From Nocardia acididurans (GTDB taxonomy: Bacteria > Actinomycetota > Actinomycetes > Mycobacteriales > Mycobacteriaceae), in contig NZ_JAERRJ010000005.1 in the NCBI RefSeq assembly GCF_016741815.1, forward strand, positions 495,860 to 559,859: 64,000 nucleotides of DNA, given 5' to 3'. The notes beneath the pieces were generated by a model that saw only the letters and a program-made list of their open reading frames with translations, made no database searches and was not told where the DNA came from. The position numbers and the translations under genes were made by a program. Shown here in pieces: positions 44,542-53,993 of this stretch; positions within the stretch are counted from its first letter, which is position 1; every line of letters begins with the position of its first letter.

Positions 44542-45363
44542 TTACCGGCTGAGCCGCTGGAATCTGCGTACCGCCAGCGGCAGGAAGATCGCGGTGAGCA
44601 CGGCGGGCCACACCAGCGCCATCAGTCCGGCGTGCTGCTCGATCCACGAATCTCCGCTGCCCACAGGCGTTCCGAAGAGTTCACGGGTGGCCGCCGAGGT
44701 CGACGAGATCGGATTCCACGCCGCGATCGCGCCCAGCCAGTCCGGCATGAGCTGCGGTGCGACGAAGATGCTGGAGATCATGGTGAGCGGGAAGGCCACC
44801 GCGTAGAGGCCGCCCGCCGCCTCCGGGTTCGGCACCATCAGACCGAGCCAGACGCCCACCCAGATCAGCGCGAAGCGCAGCCACAGCAGCAGCGCGAAAG
44901 CCGTTGCCATACCCAGGATTCCGCCGCTCGGCCGCCAGCCGATCAGGAAGGCGGTGAGCATCAGGATGGCCAGTTCCGCGCACGCCACCAGTAGATCGGT
45001 GACCCCGCGCCCGGACACCACCGCCGACGCCGACATGGGCATGGAGCGGAACCGGTCGACCACGCCCTTGGTGACGTCGTACACCACCAGCGTGGCGGTG
45101 TTCATGAACCCGAAGGCCATGGTCATGACGAACATGCCGGGCATGAGGAAGCTGCGGTAGTCGCCGCCGCCCGGCACCGTCATGGCACTGCCGAACACGT
45201 AGCCGTACAGCAGCACCGAGATGATCGGGAAGCCCAGCTGCCAGGCGATGTTCACCGGTTGGCGCTGATAGTGGGTCAGGCCGCGCCGCACGATGTTCCA
45301 GCAGTCGGCCAGCGCCCAGTAGGCGCGGGATCGGGTTTCGGGGGTCAGGTCGACGGCGCTCAT
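44542..45363 (-). CDS. ABC-2 type drug exporter permease (DrrB-like)
   Basis: The 273-residue permease ([20 protein letters not shown]) has six membrane segments and the ABC-2 features [20 protein letters not shown] and [20 protein letters not shown], then [14 protein letters not shown]. It matches daunorubicin-resistance DrrB and related exporters. ATG 45363 overlaps the stop of the ATPase gene by one base. A longer open frame upstream is not coding. It probably exports a hydrophobic compound. Confidence 0.92.
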   Translation of the reverse strand: MSAVDLTPETRSRAYWALADCWNIVRRGLTHYQRQPVNIAWQLGFPIISVLLYGYVFGSAMTVPGGGDYRSFLMPGMFVMTMAFGFMNTATLVVYDVTKGVVDRFRSMPMSASAVVSGRGVTDLLVACAELAILMLTAFLIGWRPSGGILGMATAFALLLWLRFALIWVGVWLGLMVPNPEAAGGLYAVAFPLTMISSIFVAPQLMPDWLGAIAAWNPISSTSAATRELFGTPVGSGDSWIEQHAGLMALVWPAVLTAIFLPLAVRRFQRLSR

Positions 45364-46328
45364 CAGGCGGCCTCCTCGAGGGTGGTGCGGTGACCGGTCA
45401 GATGCAGGAAGACGTCGTCGAGGCTGGGGCGGCGCAGGCCGATGTCCTCCACGACGATGCCCTCGTCCTGCAGGGTGCGGGCCACCTCGGTGAGCGCGGC
45501 CACCCGATCGGTGACCGGAGCCTGCACGCGGCGATCGAAGTCGATGATCTCGGGCTCGCCGATACTCACGCGCGCAACGACTTTCGCGACCAGGGGTAGA
45601 TCGGCGGCGGTCAGCGCGACCACCTCGAGCAGGTCGCCGCCCACCGTGCGCTTGAGCCCGTCCGGGGTGTCGTCGGCGATGCCGTGACCGTTGTCGATGA
45701 CGGTGATGCGCGAGGCGAGCTGGTCGGCCTCCTCCAGGTACTGGGTGGTCAGCAGCACAGTGGTGCCGTCGGATACCAAGGCGCGCACCGACTCCCACAC
45801 CTCGTTGCGGCTGCGCGGATCCAGGCCGGTAGTGGGCTCGTCGAGGAAGAGCACCTCCGGCGCGAGGATCATGGAGGCTGCCAGATCGAGGCGGCGGCGC
45901 ATGCCGCCGCTGTACTTGCCCGCACCGCGATCGGCGGCGTCGGTGAGATCGAAACGCTCCAGCAGTTCCTGGGCGCGCAGCCGCGCCCGCCGATTGCCCA
46001 GATGGAACAGGCGGCCGAACATCTCCAGGTTCTGCCGCCCGGTGAGCACCTCGTCGACGGCCGCGTACTGGCCGGTGAGGCCGATGCGGGAGCGCACCTC
46101 CCCGGCCTGGGTCGCCACATCGAAACCGGCCACCCGCGCCTGCCCGCCGCTCAGCGTGAGCAGCGTGGACAGGATGCGCACGGCGGTGGTCTTGCCCGCG
46201 CCGTTCGGACCGAGCAGGCCGTGCACCGTGCCGCGGCGGACTGTCAGATCGAATCCGTCGAGCGCGTTCTTGTCTCCATATCTCTTGGTTATCCCCTCGG
46301 CCTGTATCGCGAAGTCGGTCACCGTCAC
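45363..46328 (-). CDS. ABC exporter ATP-binding protein (DrrA-like)
   Basis: The 321-residue ATPase has Walker [17 protein letters not shown], signature [16 protein letters not shown], Walker [20 protein letters not shown] and the H-loop-type switch region [19 protein letters not shown]-terminal DrrA-type extension follows ([20 protein letters not shown]). It drives the DrrB-like permease. The operon is divergent from a TetR gene, with paired operators between them. Confidence 0.95.
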   Translation of the reverse strand: MTVTDFAIQAEGITKRYGDKNALDGFDLTVRRGTVHGLLGPNGAGKTTAVRILSTLLTLSGGQARVAGFDVATQAGEVRSRIGLTGQYAAVDEVLTGRQNLEMFGRLFHLGNRRARLRAQELLERFDLTDAADRGAGKYSGGMRRRLDLAASMILAPEVLFLDEPTTGLDPRSRNEVWESVRALVSDGTTVLLTTQYLEEADQLASRITVIDNGHGIADDTPDGLKRTVGGDLLEVVALTAADLPLVAKVVARVSIGEPEIIDFDRRVQAPVTDRVAALTEVARTLQDEGIVVEDIGLRRPSLDDVFLHLTGHRTTLEEAA

Positions 46329-46350
46329 CCTCCAGCATCACTCGGACCAA

Positions 46351-46392
46351 ACTGGGTACATCGTACCCCAATTCGGGTACAACGTACCCAGT
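46351..46392. promoter_or_regulatory. Paired operators between drrAB and tetR
   Basis: GGGTACATCGTACCC (46354-46368) and GGGTACAACGTACCC (46375-46389) are two copies of the palindrome GGGTAC-N3-GTACCC, centred 21 bp apart, within the larger inverted repeat ACTGGGTAC...GTACCCAGT. They lie between the divergent DrrA and TetR genes, and the adjacent TetR is the likely ligand-responsive binder. Confidence 0.9.
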
Positions 46393-46421
46393 TTTTCTCC
46401 GGAGCGCTAGGCTTCAGTCCT

Positions 46422-47168
46422 ATGAGCAGTACGGAGAGCAGTGGCAGCGGCGACCTCGCGCGGACTCTCGAGCTCCTGTGGGACTCCGGCCCACGGCCGA
46501 GCCGGGGGCCGAAACCCGGACTCACCCTCGATCGCATCGTCGAGGCCGCCATCCATATCGCCGACGCCGAGGGCCTGGACGCGGTCACCATGCGCCGGGT
46601 CTCCACCGAGCTCGGCACCGGCACCATGACCCTCTACCGCTATCTGGGCGGCAAGGGCGAACTGCTCGACCTCATGCTCGATCGCGTGCAGCGCCCCGAG
46701 GAGGACGGTCTACCCGAACCCGAATCCGGGTGGCGCGCAACGCTGGAAGCCCTGGCCTACGCGAATCTCGCTCTGCTGCAGCGACATCCGTGGCTGATCC
46801 AGGTGAATCAGGCCCGCCCCGTCATGGGACCGAGCGCGGTGGAGGGCATGGAGCGCATCCTCACCCGCATCAAACCGATGGGATTGACCGACCCGCAACT
46901 GATTTCGGTGGTGCTGCTGATCGACAACTACGTCACCGGTGCGGCTCGCACCCAGCTGTACGAGCAGGAGGCCGAACGCCGCACCGGGCTGACCGACCGC
47001 GAATTCTGGGACGTGCAGGCTCCGATGCTGCAGAAGGCCATGGAATCGGGCCGGTATCCGGTGCTGGCCGGCATGGCCGAGGACACCTTCGATCCGGGTT
47101 TCGACCACTTCGGCTGGGGACTGCAGCGGCTGCTCGACGGCCTCGAAACCGTGGTCGGCCGCGACTGA
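46422..47168 (+). CDS. TetR regulator of the drrAB-type exporter
   Basis: The 248-residue protein starts at ATG 46422. Its TetR helix-turn-helix spans about residues 35-80 (LTLDRIVEAAIHIADAEGLD, MRRVSTELGTGTMTLYRYLG). A TetR C-terminal ligand domain of the TetR_C_1 type follows (TLEALAYANLALLQRHPWLI, LIDNYVTGAARTQLYEQEAE). It is divergent from the exporter operon and probably represses both directions through the two palindromes, releasing them when an exported drug binds. Confidence 0.92.
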   Translation: MSSTESSGSGDLARTLELLWDSGPRPSRGPKPGLTLDRIVEAAIHIADAEGLDAVTMRRVSTELGTGTMTLYRYLGGKGELLDLMLDRVQRPEEDGLPEPESGWRATLEALAYANLALLQRHPWLIQVNQARPVMGPSAVEGMERILTRIKPMGLTDPQLISVVLLIDNYVTGAARTQLYEQEAERRTGLTDREFWDVQAPMLQKAMESGRYPVLAGMAEDTFDPGFDHFGWGLQRLLDGLETVVGRD

Positions 47169-47193
47169 TTCGATCCCGCCGGACCTGGCGAGG

Positions 47194-48252
47194 TCAGTCC
47201 CGCCAGACCTGGCGCGCCACCCGCGTGAAATTGCCCCGGAACACCGCGGCGATCTCGGCCGCGGAGAAGCCGCGCCGGGCCAGCACCTCGGCCAGACCGG
47301 GAATCTCGTTCTCGCCGAACAGATCCTCGGGCGGGGTCCACTGCAGCGGACCCCAGCGCGTATAGAAGTCGGAGAACGCCTCCGGTGTCGCGGCGATCTC
47401 GGCATTGAACTGATCGCCGTCGAAGGAGAAGTCGGAGCTGACGCCGACGTGCTCTATCCCGACCAGCTCCGCGCCGTAGGCGATGTGGTCGGCCATGGCC
47501 TCGACCCGCTCCGCGCGCTCGCCGGGTGCGTTGTGGCCCAGGAAGATTCCGACGCCGTTGATACCGATGACACCTCCGGTGGCCGCGCAGGCGCGGGCCT
47601 GATCGTCGGTGATATTGCGCGGATGCTCCCACAGCGCATCGAAATTCGAGTGGCTGTAGATCATCGGGACCGCTGTGGTCTCGGCAATGTCGAGGCCGGT
47701 CCGGCGCGAACAGTGCGATCCGTCGGCGAATACGCCCACGGCGTTCAACTGCCGGACCAGATCGCGGCCGTAGCCGGTGAGCCCGGTGTCCTCGGTGTCC
47801 AGGCATCCGCACCCGGCCGCGTTCGCATAGTTGTAGGTGGCGGCCAGCGACCGCAGGCCCAGGTCGTAGAACACCTTCACGGTATCCAGATCGCCGCCCA
47901 GCGGATTGGCGTCCTCCAGATCGAAGGCCAGCGCGATCCGGCCCTCGTCCTCGATATCCGCGAACCGCTCGACGAGCCGGAAACCGCCGTGCGCCAGCGC
48001 ATCCCGGCGGAACTGATGCAGCAGCGCCAGGGTGTCCGCCGTGCTCTGCTGCGAGTACCCGACATTCACCGACAGATACGACCCGACCGGGTAGCGCGCC
48101 AGCTCGAGAATATCGGCGGTCGGCAGCAGTGGGAGACAGCAGTGCTGCTCCCACACCCTGGGCCGGAGCGAATGCGGCTGCGGCAACCCGGAACCTCCGA
48201 TCGGACTCGGCGACGCTGCGGCAATCCTACTGACCGGTGTGGACACCTCCAT
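47194..48252 (-). CDS. M19-like membrane dipeptidase family protein with an altered metal site
   Basis: The 352-residue product follows the renal dipeptidase fold: ALAFDLEDANPLGGDLDTVK (E ligand region), HSNFDALWEHPRNITDDQAR and GIEHVGVSSDFSFDGD near the C-terminus. The first metal site, usually DGHNDL, reads WEQHCCLPLLPTAD, so His is followed by Cys in place of x-Asp. This HxC variant recurs in an actinobacterial subgroup by recall, and whether it hydrolyses dipeptides is uncertain. It is convergent with the TetR gene and divergent from the AraC gene at 48270. Confidence 0.8.
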   Translation of the reverse strand: MEVSTPVSRIAAASPSPIGGSGLPQPHSLRPRVWEQHCCLPLLPTADILELARYPVGSYLSVNVGYSQQSTADTLALLHQFRRDALAHGGFRLVERFADIEDEGRIALAFDLEDANPLGGDLDTVKVFYDLGLRSLAATYNYANAAGCGCLDTEDTGLTGYGRDLVRQLNAVGVFADGSHCSRRTGLDIAETTAVPMIYSHSNFDALWEHPRNITDDQARACAATGGVIGINGVGIFLGHNAPGERAERVEAMADHIAYGAELVGIEHVGVSSDFSFDGDQFNAEIAATPEAFSDFYTRWGPLQWTPPEDLFGENEIPGLAEVLARRGFSAAEIAAVFRGNFTRVARQVWRD

Positions 48253-48269
48253 TCACTAGCCTCGGACCC

Positions 48270-49268
48270 GTGGACCCGATCGACAGCACTGTTTCGACGC
48301 ATCTCCTGCGGCTGGTGCGCGATTCCGCGCGCCGGGCCGGGGTGGCGGAGGACCAGTTGCGCGCGATCCACGGGACGGATGACGAGACGCTCAACGGAGA
48401 GCTCAACCGCATCCCGCTGAGCTCGCTGGTCCGGCTCTGGGAGTTGCTCGCGCACGCACTACCGGTACCCGGCGCGGGCATCGCCGTGGTGGACGCGGCA
48501 CCGCTGGGCACCCTCAACACCTGGGACTATCTGGTCACCACCGGAGCCACCCTCGGCGACGCGCTACGGAACGCCCAGCCCTATCACCGCCTGGTCACCG
48601 CCGCCGGGGAAGCCTTCACCCTGGACGGCGACGGCGACCTGACCGTCGGATTCGGCACCACCGTGGGCGATCCGAAAGTCGTCGGCATCCTGAACGAATA
48701 CGTCCTCGCCTACTATCTGCGGCGGGCCCGCGAGGCCACCGGCCGCCCGGTGCGGCCCAAGCTCGTGAGTTTCAGCAGCCCTGCGCCACAACAGCATTCG
48801 ACGCTCGCCGCCGCCTTCGGCACCGATCGCATCGAATTCGGCGCGGCCGCCGACACCATCGTCTTCGACGCCGCCGACGCCACCGCCCCTCTCATCCGCC
48901 CTGATCCGACCCTCGCCGGGCTGCTGCGCAGTCACGCCGATCTGGTGCTGGCCACCGCCAAGCCGATTCCCGGCCCGATGGACGCCTTCCGCATCGCGCT
49001 GACCGCGGCCCTCGAATCCGGCGACCTCACCCTCGACGCGGTGGCCCGCCGCCTGCTCCTGAGCCGCCGCAGCCTGCAGCGCCAACTCGCCGACCAGGGC
49101 ACGACCTGGCGGCACGAGGTCGACCTGATCCGCTACGAGCAGGCCAAACGCCTACTCGCGGAAGGTCGTTCGACATCGACGGTGGCCGTCCAACTCGGCT
49201 TCACCGACGACCGCGCCCTCCGCAAAGCCTTCCACCGCTGGAACGGCACCTCCCCCACCGGTCACTGA
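48270..49268 (+). CDS. AraC family regulator (OruR/ArgR-like)
   Basis: From GTG 48270 the 332-residue product has an N-terminal effector domain of the PF12625 type (LNRIPLSSLVRLWELLAHAL, LNTWDYLVTTGATLGDALRN). A C-terminal AraC double HTH follows (LTLDAVARRLLLSRRSLQRQ, QLADQGTTWRHEVDLIRYEQ, TVAVQLGFTDDRALRKAFHR). It is divergent from the dipeptidase gene by 17 bp between starts, so their promoters overlap and it may control that gene. Confidence 0.9.
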   Translation: MDPIDSTVSTHLLRLVRDSARRAGVAEDQLRAIHGTDDETLNGELNRIPLSSLVRLWELLAHALPVPGAGIAVVDAAPLGTLNTWDYLVTTGATLGDALRNAQPYHRLVTAAGEAFTLDGDGDLTVGFGTTVGDPKVVGILNEYVLAYYLRRAREATGRPVRPKLVSFSSPAPQQHSTLAAAFGTDRIEFGAAADTIVFDAADATAPLIRPDPTLAGLLRSHADLVLATAKPIPGPMDAFRIALTAALESGDLTLDAVARRLLLSRRSLQRQLADQGTTWRHEVDLIRYEQAKRLLAEGRSTSTVAVQLGFTDDRALRKAFHRWNGTSPTGH

Positions 49269-49394
49269 CCGCAGCGCTGGCGCGGGAGGACCGGGGGGTG
49301 GCATCGGGGGACCTGGGAGCGGAGGCGCGGGGGCAATAGCGTTCATGGCAGCGGATCGGAGATGCCGGTCGATATATGAAAAGGATTGTGCGCC

Positions 49395-50408
49395 ATGACA
49401 ACTCAGGTACGTATCAGCCGAGAGATCCAGCTCGCCGCCCGCCCGGACGGCGTGCCCACCGCCGAGAATTTCGCACTGGTCGAGCGGGCGGTGCCGGAAC
49501 TCGGGGAAGGGCAGATTCTGGTGCGGAACACCTGGATGTCGGTGGATCCGTACATGCGGAGCCGGATGGACGACAAGGAGTCCTACATTCCGCCGTTCCA
49601 GGTGGGGCAGGCCCTGGAAGGGTCCGCGGTCGGCGAGGTGGTGGAATCCCGGGCGGAGGGAATCGCGGTGGGGGCCACCGTTTCCCACTTCGCGGGGTGG
49701 CGGGAGTTCGCCGTGCTGGATGCCGCCGACGCCACGCCGATCGACACCGCGCTCGCGACGCCGCAGCAGTATCTGGGACCGCTGGGCACGACCGGGCTCA
49801 CCGCGTACGCGGTGCTGACCGATGTAGCTCCGGTGCGAGAAGGGGACACCGTGTTCATCTCCGCCGCCGCGGGCGCGGTCGGCAGCGTGGCGGGGCAGAT
49901 CGCACGGGCGCTCGGTGCGAAGCGGGTGATCGGCTCCGCGGGCGGGGCCGCGAAAACCGCTCTGCTACTGGAGGAATTCGGGTTCGACGCGGCCGTCGAC
50001 TACCGCGCCGGGGATATCGCCGGGCAGTTGCGGCAGGCCGCGCCCGAGGGTGTCGACGTGTACCTCGACAGTGTGGGCGGCGAACATCTGCGGGTCGCGG
50101 TCGAGCAGTTGCGGCACAGCGGGCGGATCGCGCTCGTGGGAGCAATCAGCGGATACAACGGCTCGGCCCCGGAGGCCGGACCGGATCTGTACCTGGCCGC
50201 CACCAAGGAGGCCACCCTGCGCGGGATGCTCGTCAACAGCTATTTCCCGCTGTTCGGCGAGTACATCGGCAAGGCGGCGGGCTGGCTGGCCGACGGCACG
50301 CTGCGCACCCGCGAAACCGTGTACGAGGGTCTCGACCAGGCGCCGGCCGCCCTGCTCGGGGTGCTGTCGGGCGCGAACACCGGAAAGATGCTGGTTCGCC
50401 TGGGTTGA
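49395..50408 (+). CDS. NADP-dependent oxidoreductase (CurA/YncB-like medium-chain reductase)
   Basis: The 337-residue protein is a zinc-free medium-chain reductase. The N-terminus (ISREIQLAARPDGVPTAENF, MSVDPYMRSRMDDKESY) is that of the prostaglandin/leukotriene reductase and YncB/CurA branch. NADPH binding is by DTVFISAAAGAVGSVAGQIA, and the catalytic Tyr region is near IPPFQVGQALEGSA. It reduces alpha,beta-unsaturated ketones or related lipid aldehydes. ATG 49395 follows AAAAGGATTGTGCGCC; ATG 49386 is possible. Confidence 0.88.
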   Translation: MTTQVRISREIQLAARPDGVPTAENFALVERAVPELGEGQILVRNTWMSVDPYMRSRMDDKESYIPPFQVGQALEGSAVGEVVESRAEGIAVGATVSHFAGWREFAVLDAADATPIDTALATPQQYLGPLGTTGLTAYAVLTDVAPVREGDTVFISAAAGAVGSVAGQIARALGAKRVIGSAGGAAKTALLLEEFGFDAAVDYRAGDIAGQLRQAAPEGVDVYLDSVGGEHLRVAVEQLRHSGRIALVGAISGYNGSAPEAGPDLYLAATKEATLRGMLVNSYFPLFGEYIGKAAGWLADGTLRTRETVYEGLDQAPAALLGVLSGANTGKMLVRLG

Positions 50409-50506
50409 GGGCGGGCCCGGCCCGCAGCGGGCGCGGGACCCGGCGACCCCGCGGTCTCATCCCACCGCCCGGCCCGGCGTGGCACCGGTTCGGCAACAAT
50501 GTGGGG

Positions 50507-52564
50507 ATGAGCGTCGTTGACGAGAGCGTGACGGACCCCTACCTCTGGCTCGAAGAGGTCACCAGCGACCGCGCCCTGGACTGGGCGCGGTCGCACAATG
50601 ACGTGGTCGTGCAGCGGTTCGCCGCCTCCGACCGCTTCGGCGACCTGGAATCGCGCATCCTCGCCATGCTCGACACCGATACGCGCATCGCCTATCCGGG
50701 GCGGCGCGGGCGGTGGCTCTACAACTTCTGGCGCGATGCGCAACATCCGAAAGGGCTGTGGCGGCGCACCACTTTCGCCGAGTACGCCAAGGACGAGCCG
50801 GAGTGGGAGGTGCTCATCGATGTCGACGCACTGGCCGCCGCCGAGGACGAGAACTGGGTGTGGGGCGGCGCGGCGGTGCTGCGGCCGGAGCAGGAGCGGG
50901 CGCTGATCTCGCTCTCGCGCGGCGGCGCGGACGCCAAGGTGGTGCGCGAATTCGTCATCGAGGCAAAGGCTTTCCTGGAACCGGAGAACGGCGGCTTCTT
51001 CCTGCCGGAGGCCAAATCGGAGATCCGCTGGATCGACGCCGACACCGTCTATGTCGGAACGGATTTCGGTGACGGCTCGCTCACCGACTCCGGCTATCCG
51101 CGAATCGCCAAGCGCTGGAAGCGCGGAACCGCGCTCGCCGAGGCGGAGACGGTGTTCGAGGGCGAGGTTGCCGACGTCGCGGTCTCGGCCGGATACGACC
51201 GAACCCCCGGCTACGAACGGCATTTCGTCGGCCGCGCCACGGACTTCTTCAACGAAGAGGTGTATCTCGTGGAGGCCGACGGCAGTCTGCGGCACATCGA
51301 TGTCCCCACCGACGCCTCGGAATCCTGGTACAAGGATTGGCTGCTGGTGCGGCTCAAGTCACCGTGGCAGGTGAACGGGCACAGCTACCCGGCGGGCGCG
51401 CTGCTCGCGGCGAACTTCGAGGAATTCCTCGGCGGCGCACGCGATTTCGAGGTGCTGTTCACCCCTGACGAGCACACCGCCCTGCACGGCTACGGCTGGA
51501 CCGAGAACCACCTGCTGCTCATCACGCTCGAGGATGTGCAGACCGGCCTGCACGTGCTCACCCCCGGTCCGGACGGCTGGACCCGCGAACCCCTCGCCGA
51601 CGCCCCGCCCATGGCCACCACCAGCGTCATGAACCTGGACCCGCTCGAGGGCGGTGACGAATTCATGCTCTCCACAAGCGGTTTCACCAGCCCCACCACG
51701 CTGCTGACGAGTTCGGTGGGCGGCGACACCGCACTGCTCAAGAAGGAGCCGGAGTTCTTCGACGCCGCGGGCGTGCAGACCGAGCAGTTCTTCGCGCGCT
51801 CCGACGACGGCACCATGATCCCGTACTTCGTCATCCGGCACCGCGACCGTGTGGGCACGCCCGGCCCGACCATCATGTCCGGGTACGGCGGATTCGAGGT
51901 CTCCCGCACCCCCGCCTACAGCGGCGCGTCCGGCATGGGCTGGCTGGAACGCGGCGGCACCTGGGTCATGACCAATATTCGCGGCGGCGGCGAATACGGC
52001 CCCGAATGGCATACCGCCGTGCAGAAGGCCAACCGCCACAAGGTGTACGAGGACTTCTCGTCCATCGCCCGCGATCTGGTGGCGCGCGGCATCACCACGC
52101 CGGATCAGCTCGGCGCGGTCGGCGGCAGCAACGGCGGCCTGCTCATGGGCGTCATGCTCACCCGCTACCCGGAACTGTTCGGGGCCATCGTCTGCCAGGT
52201 GCCGCTGCTGGATATGAAGCGCTACCACCTGCTGCTGGCGGGCGCGTCCTGGATCGCCGAATACGGCGACCCGGACAAGCCCGAGGAGTGGGAGTACATC
52301 TCGAAGTACTCCCCGTACCAGAACACCAGCGCCACAGCGCAATACCCGCCGATCCTGCTGACCACCTCGACTCGCGACGACCGCGTGCATCCGGGACATG
52401 CCCGGAAGATGGCCGCGCTGCTGGAATCCCAGGGCCACCGGGTCTGGTACTACGAGAACATCGAGGGCGGCCACGGCGGCGCGGCCGACAACAAGCAGTC
52501 GGCGTTCCAGGCCGCGCTCATCTACGAGTTCTTCACCAGGACGCTGATCGAGGACCGGGCGTAG
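50507..52564 (+). CDS. S9 prolyl oligopeptidase family protease
   Basis: The 685-residue protein starts at ATG 50507. Residues 1-400 form the beta-propeller lid (DPYLWLEEVTSDRALDWARS, GRRGRWLYNFWRDAQHPKGL) and the C-terminal third is the alpha/beta hydrolase: Ser541 in GAVGGSNGGLLMG, Asp624/625 in TRDDRVHPGHA and His in EGGHGG. These proteases cut short peptides after proline or basic residues and cannot degrade folded proteins. No signal peptide is present. The frame is open far upstream under the CurA-like gene but that part is not coding. Confidence 0.93.
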   Translation: MSVVDESVTDPYLWLEEVTSDRALDWARSHNDVVVQRFAASDRFGDLESRILAMLDTDTRIAYPGRRGRWLYNFWRDAQHPKGLWRRTTFAEYAKDEPEWEVLIDVDALAAAEDENWVWGGAAVLRPEQERALISLSRGGADAKVVREFVIEAKAFLEPENGGFFLPEAKSEIRWIDADTVYVGTDFGDGSLTDSGYPRIAKRWKRGTALAEAETVFEGEVADVAVSAGYDRTPGYERHFVGRATDFFNEEVYLVEADGSLRHIDVPTDASESWYKDWLLVRLKSPWQVNGHSYPAGALLAANFEEFLGGARDFEVLFTPDEHTALHGYGWTENHLLLITLEDVQTGLHVLTPGPDGWTREPLADAPPMATTSVMNLDPLEGGDEFMLSTSGFTSPTTLLTSSVGGDTALLKKEPEFFDAAGVQTEQFFARSDDGTMIPYFVIRHRDRVGTPGPTIMSGYGGFEVSRTPAYSGASGMGWLERGGTWVMTNIRGGGEYGPEWHTAVQKANRHKVYEDFSSIARDLVARGITTPDQLGAVGGSNGGLLMGVMLTRYPELFGAIVCQVPLLDMKRYHLLLAGASWIAEYGDPDKPEEWEYISKYSPYQNTSATAQYPPILLTTSTRDDRVHPGHARKMAALLESQGHRVWYYENIEGGHGGAADNKQSAFQAALIYEFFTRTLIEDRA

Positions 52565-53146
52565 TCAGGCGGTCCAGTGCGGATCCCGGCCGGTGACCCC
52601 CACCAGCCGGGACAGCAGCGGATCGGTCTCGGGCACCGGCACCTCCGGGCCGTAGATACCCATCTGACGGCCCTGTTCGGCCGTGGCCGCGGTCTCGCGG
52701 TAGGCGTAGGCCAGCAGATCGGCGTCCCACTGCGGGTCCTGGCCGGTGGCCCGCGCCAGATCCCACGCGTGCACCATCAACTCGCCGACGACCATGCCGC
52801 CGATCAGGGGTGCGGGCAGTTCCATCGGACTGCCCATATGCGTCATGCCCTGCCAGGCCGCGGGCGCACTCCACGCGGTGGCGATCCGGTCGAGCTGGGA
52901 TTCGAGGGCTGCGGCCCAGTCGCCGGACAGCAGATCCACCTCGGCCTCGTTCTCGGCGGGCGGCGGCACGGATTCCTTGCGCGCCGCGCCCTCCAGCGAC
53001 GGACCCCAGAACAGCAGGTGGTTCAGCAGCCGACGGACATCGAATTCCGCGCACGGCGTCGGGTTTCCGAGCTGGTCGCCGGTGATGTTCCGGATGATCT
53101 TCAACAGGGGTGCGGCAGCCAGGGCCGCGTAATCGCTCTCGGACAT
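52565..53146 (-). CDS. TIGR03086/DinB-like maleylpyruvate isomerase family protein
   Basis: The 193-residue helical-bundle protein has the TIGR03086 pattern: NPTPCAEFDVRRLLNHLLFW near the N-terminus (conserved TPC.-W/DVR motif) and the metal-binding GELMVHAWDLARATGQDP. Such proteins are thought to use mycothiol and a metal ion. ATG 53146 (MSESDYAALA) fits; a longer form to 53614 overlaps the divergent AraC gene. Its end is one base from the stop of the S9 protease gene on the other strand. Confidence 0.85.
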   Translation of the reverse strand: MSESDYAALAAAPLLKIIRNITGDQLGNPTPCAEFDVRRLLNHLLFWGPSLEGAARKESVPPPAENEAEVDLLSGDWAAALESQLDRIATAWSAPAAWQGMTHMGSPMELPAPLIGGMVVGELMVHAWDLARATGQDPQWDADLLAYAYRETAATAEQGRQMGIYGPEVPVPETDPLLSRLVGVTGRDPHWTA

Positions 53147-53208
53147 GGCCACAGGTAAACACGGGCGCGATGCCGCCGTCTCGTACAAACGCGACATAGA
53201 CTCGCGGC

Positions 53209-53952
53209 GTGGGCCGGGATCCTCGGGAACTCTCCAGTTCGTGGCGGCGGTTCCAGCGCCACGAATTCCATACGCCCACCGGCGATCTCGCAACGCATAT
53301 CGCGCACTACTGGACCGTCGCCTGGGAGTACGAGCAGCCCTACCGCCAGCTGATCGTGCCGATGCCGACCGTGCACCTGACCTTCCGGGACGGGACGGCC
53401 ACCCTCTCCGGGCCCACCAGCGGGCATCGATTCCAGGTGCTGGAGGGCACGGGCAGCGTGTTCGGGGTGGCGTTCCGCCCGGGGCGGTTCCGGCCGTTCC
53501 TGGGCGCACCGGTGTCCACGATCCGGAACCGGGTGGTGGACGCGCACACTGTATTCGACTGGGCCGCAACGGAAGTCGTCGATACCGCCACCGTGGAACG
53601 GCTGCTCGCGCCACTGCTGCCCGCGCCGGATCCGCACGCCGAACTGGCCGAGCGGATGGTCGCCGCGATCGCGGAGGATATCGAGGTGACCCGGGTCGAC
53701 ACCGTCGCGCGGCGCTTCGGACTCGGCATGCGCCAGGTGCAGCGGCTGTTCGCCGACTATGTCGGCATCGGGCCGAAGTGGGTGATCCGGCGCTATCGGC
53801 TGCACGAGGTCACCCAGCAGCTCGACGCGGGAGCCGACATCGACTGGGCCGCACTGGCGGACGCCCTGGGATACGCCGACCAGTCGCATTTCGGGCGCGA
53901 GTTCCGCAAGCTGTTCGGGGAGACGCCGACCAGCTACGCGCAGCGCTACTGA
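53209..53952 (+). CDS. AraC family regulator
   Basis: The 247-residue regulator has a short N-terminal cupin-like/DUF6597-like domain (FQRHEFHTPTGDLATHIAHY, FGVAFRPGRFRPFLGAPVST). A C-terminal AraC HTH pair follows (DTVARRFGLGMRQVQRLFAD, YVGIGPKWVIRRYRLHEVTQ, LADALGYADQSHFGREFRKL). GTG 53209 has GGCGTGGGCC context and is divergent from the DinB-like gene by 62 bp, suggesting control of that gene. Confidence 0.9.
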   Translation: MGRDPRELSSSWRRFQRHEFHTPTGDLATHIAHYWTVAWEYEQPYRQLIVPMPTVHLTFRDGTATLSGPTSGHRFQVLEGTGSVFGVAFRPGRFRPFLGAPVSTIRNRVVDAHTVFDWAATEVVDTATVERLLAPLLPAPDPHAELAERMVAAIAEDIEVTRVDTVARRFGLGMRQVQRLFADYVGIGPKWVIRRYRLHEVTQQLDAGADIDWAALADALGYADQSHFGREFRKLFGETPTSYAQRY

Positions 53953-53993
53953 CGCGGTGTGGGTTCCGGCCACAAATATGCCGGAGCCGGCGA

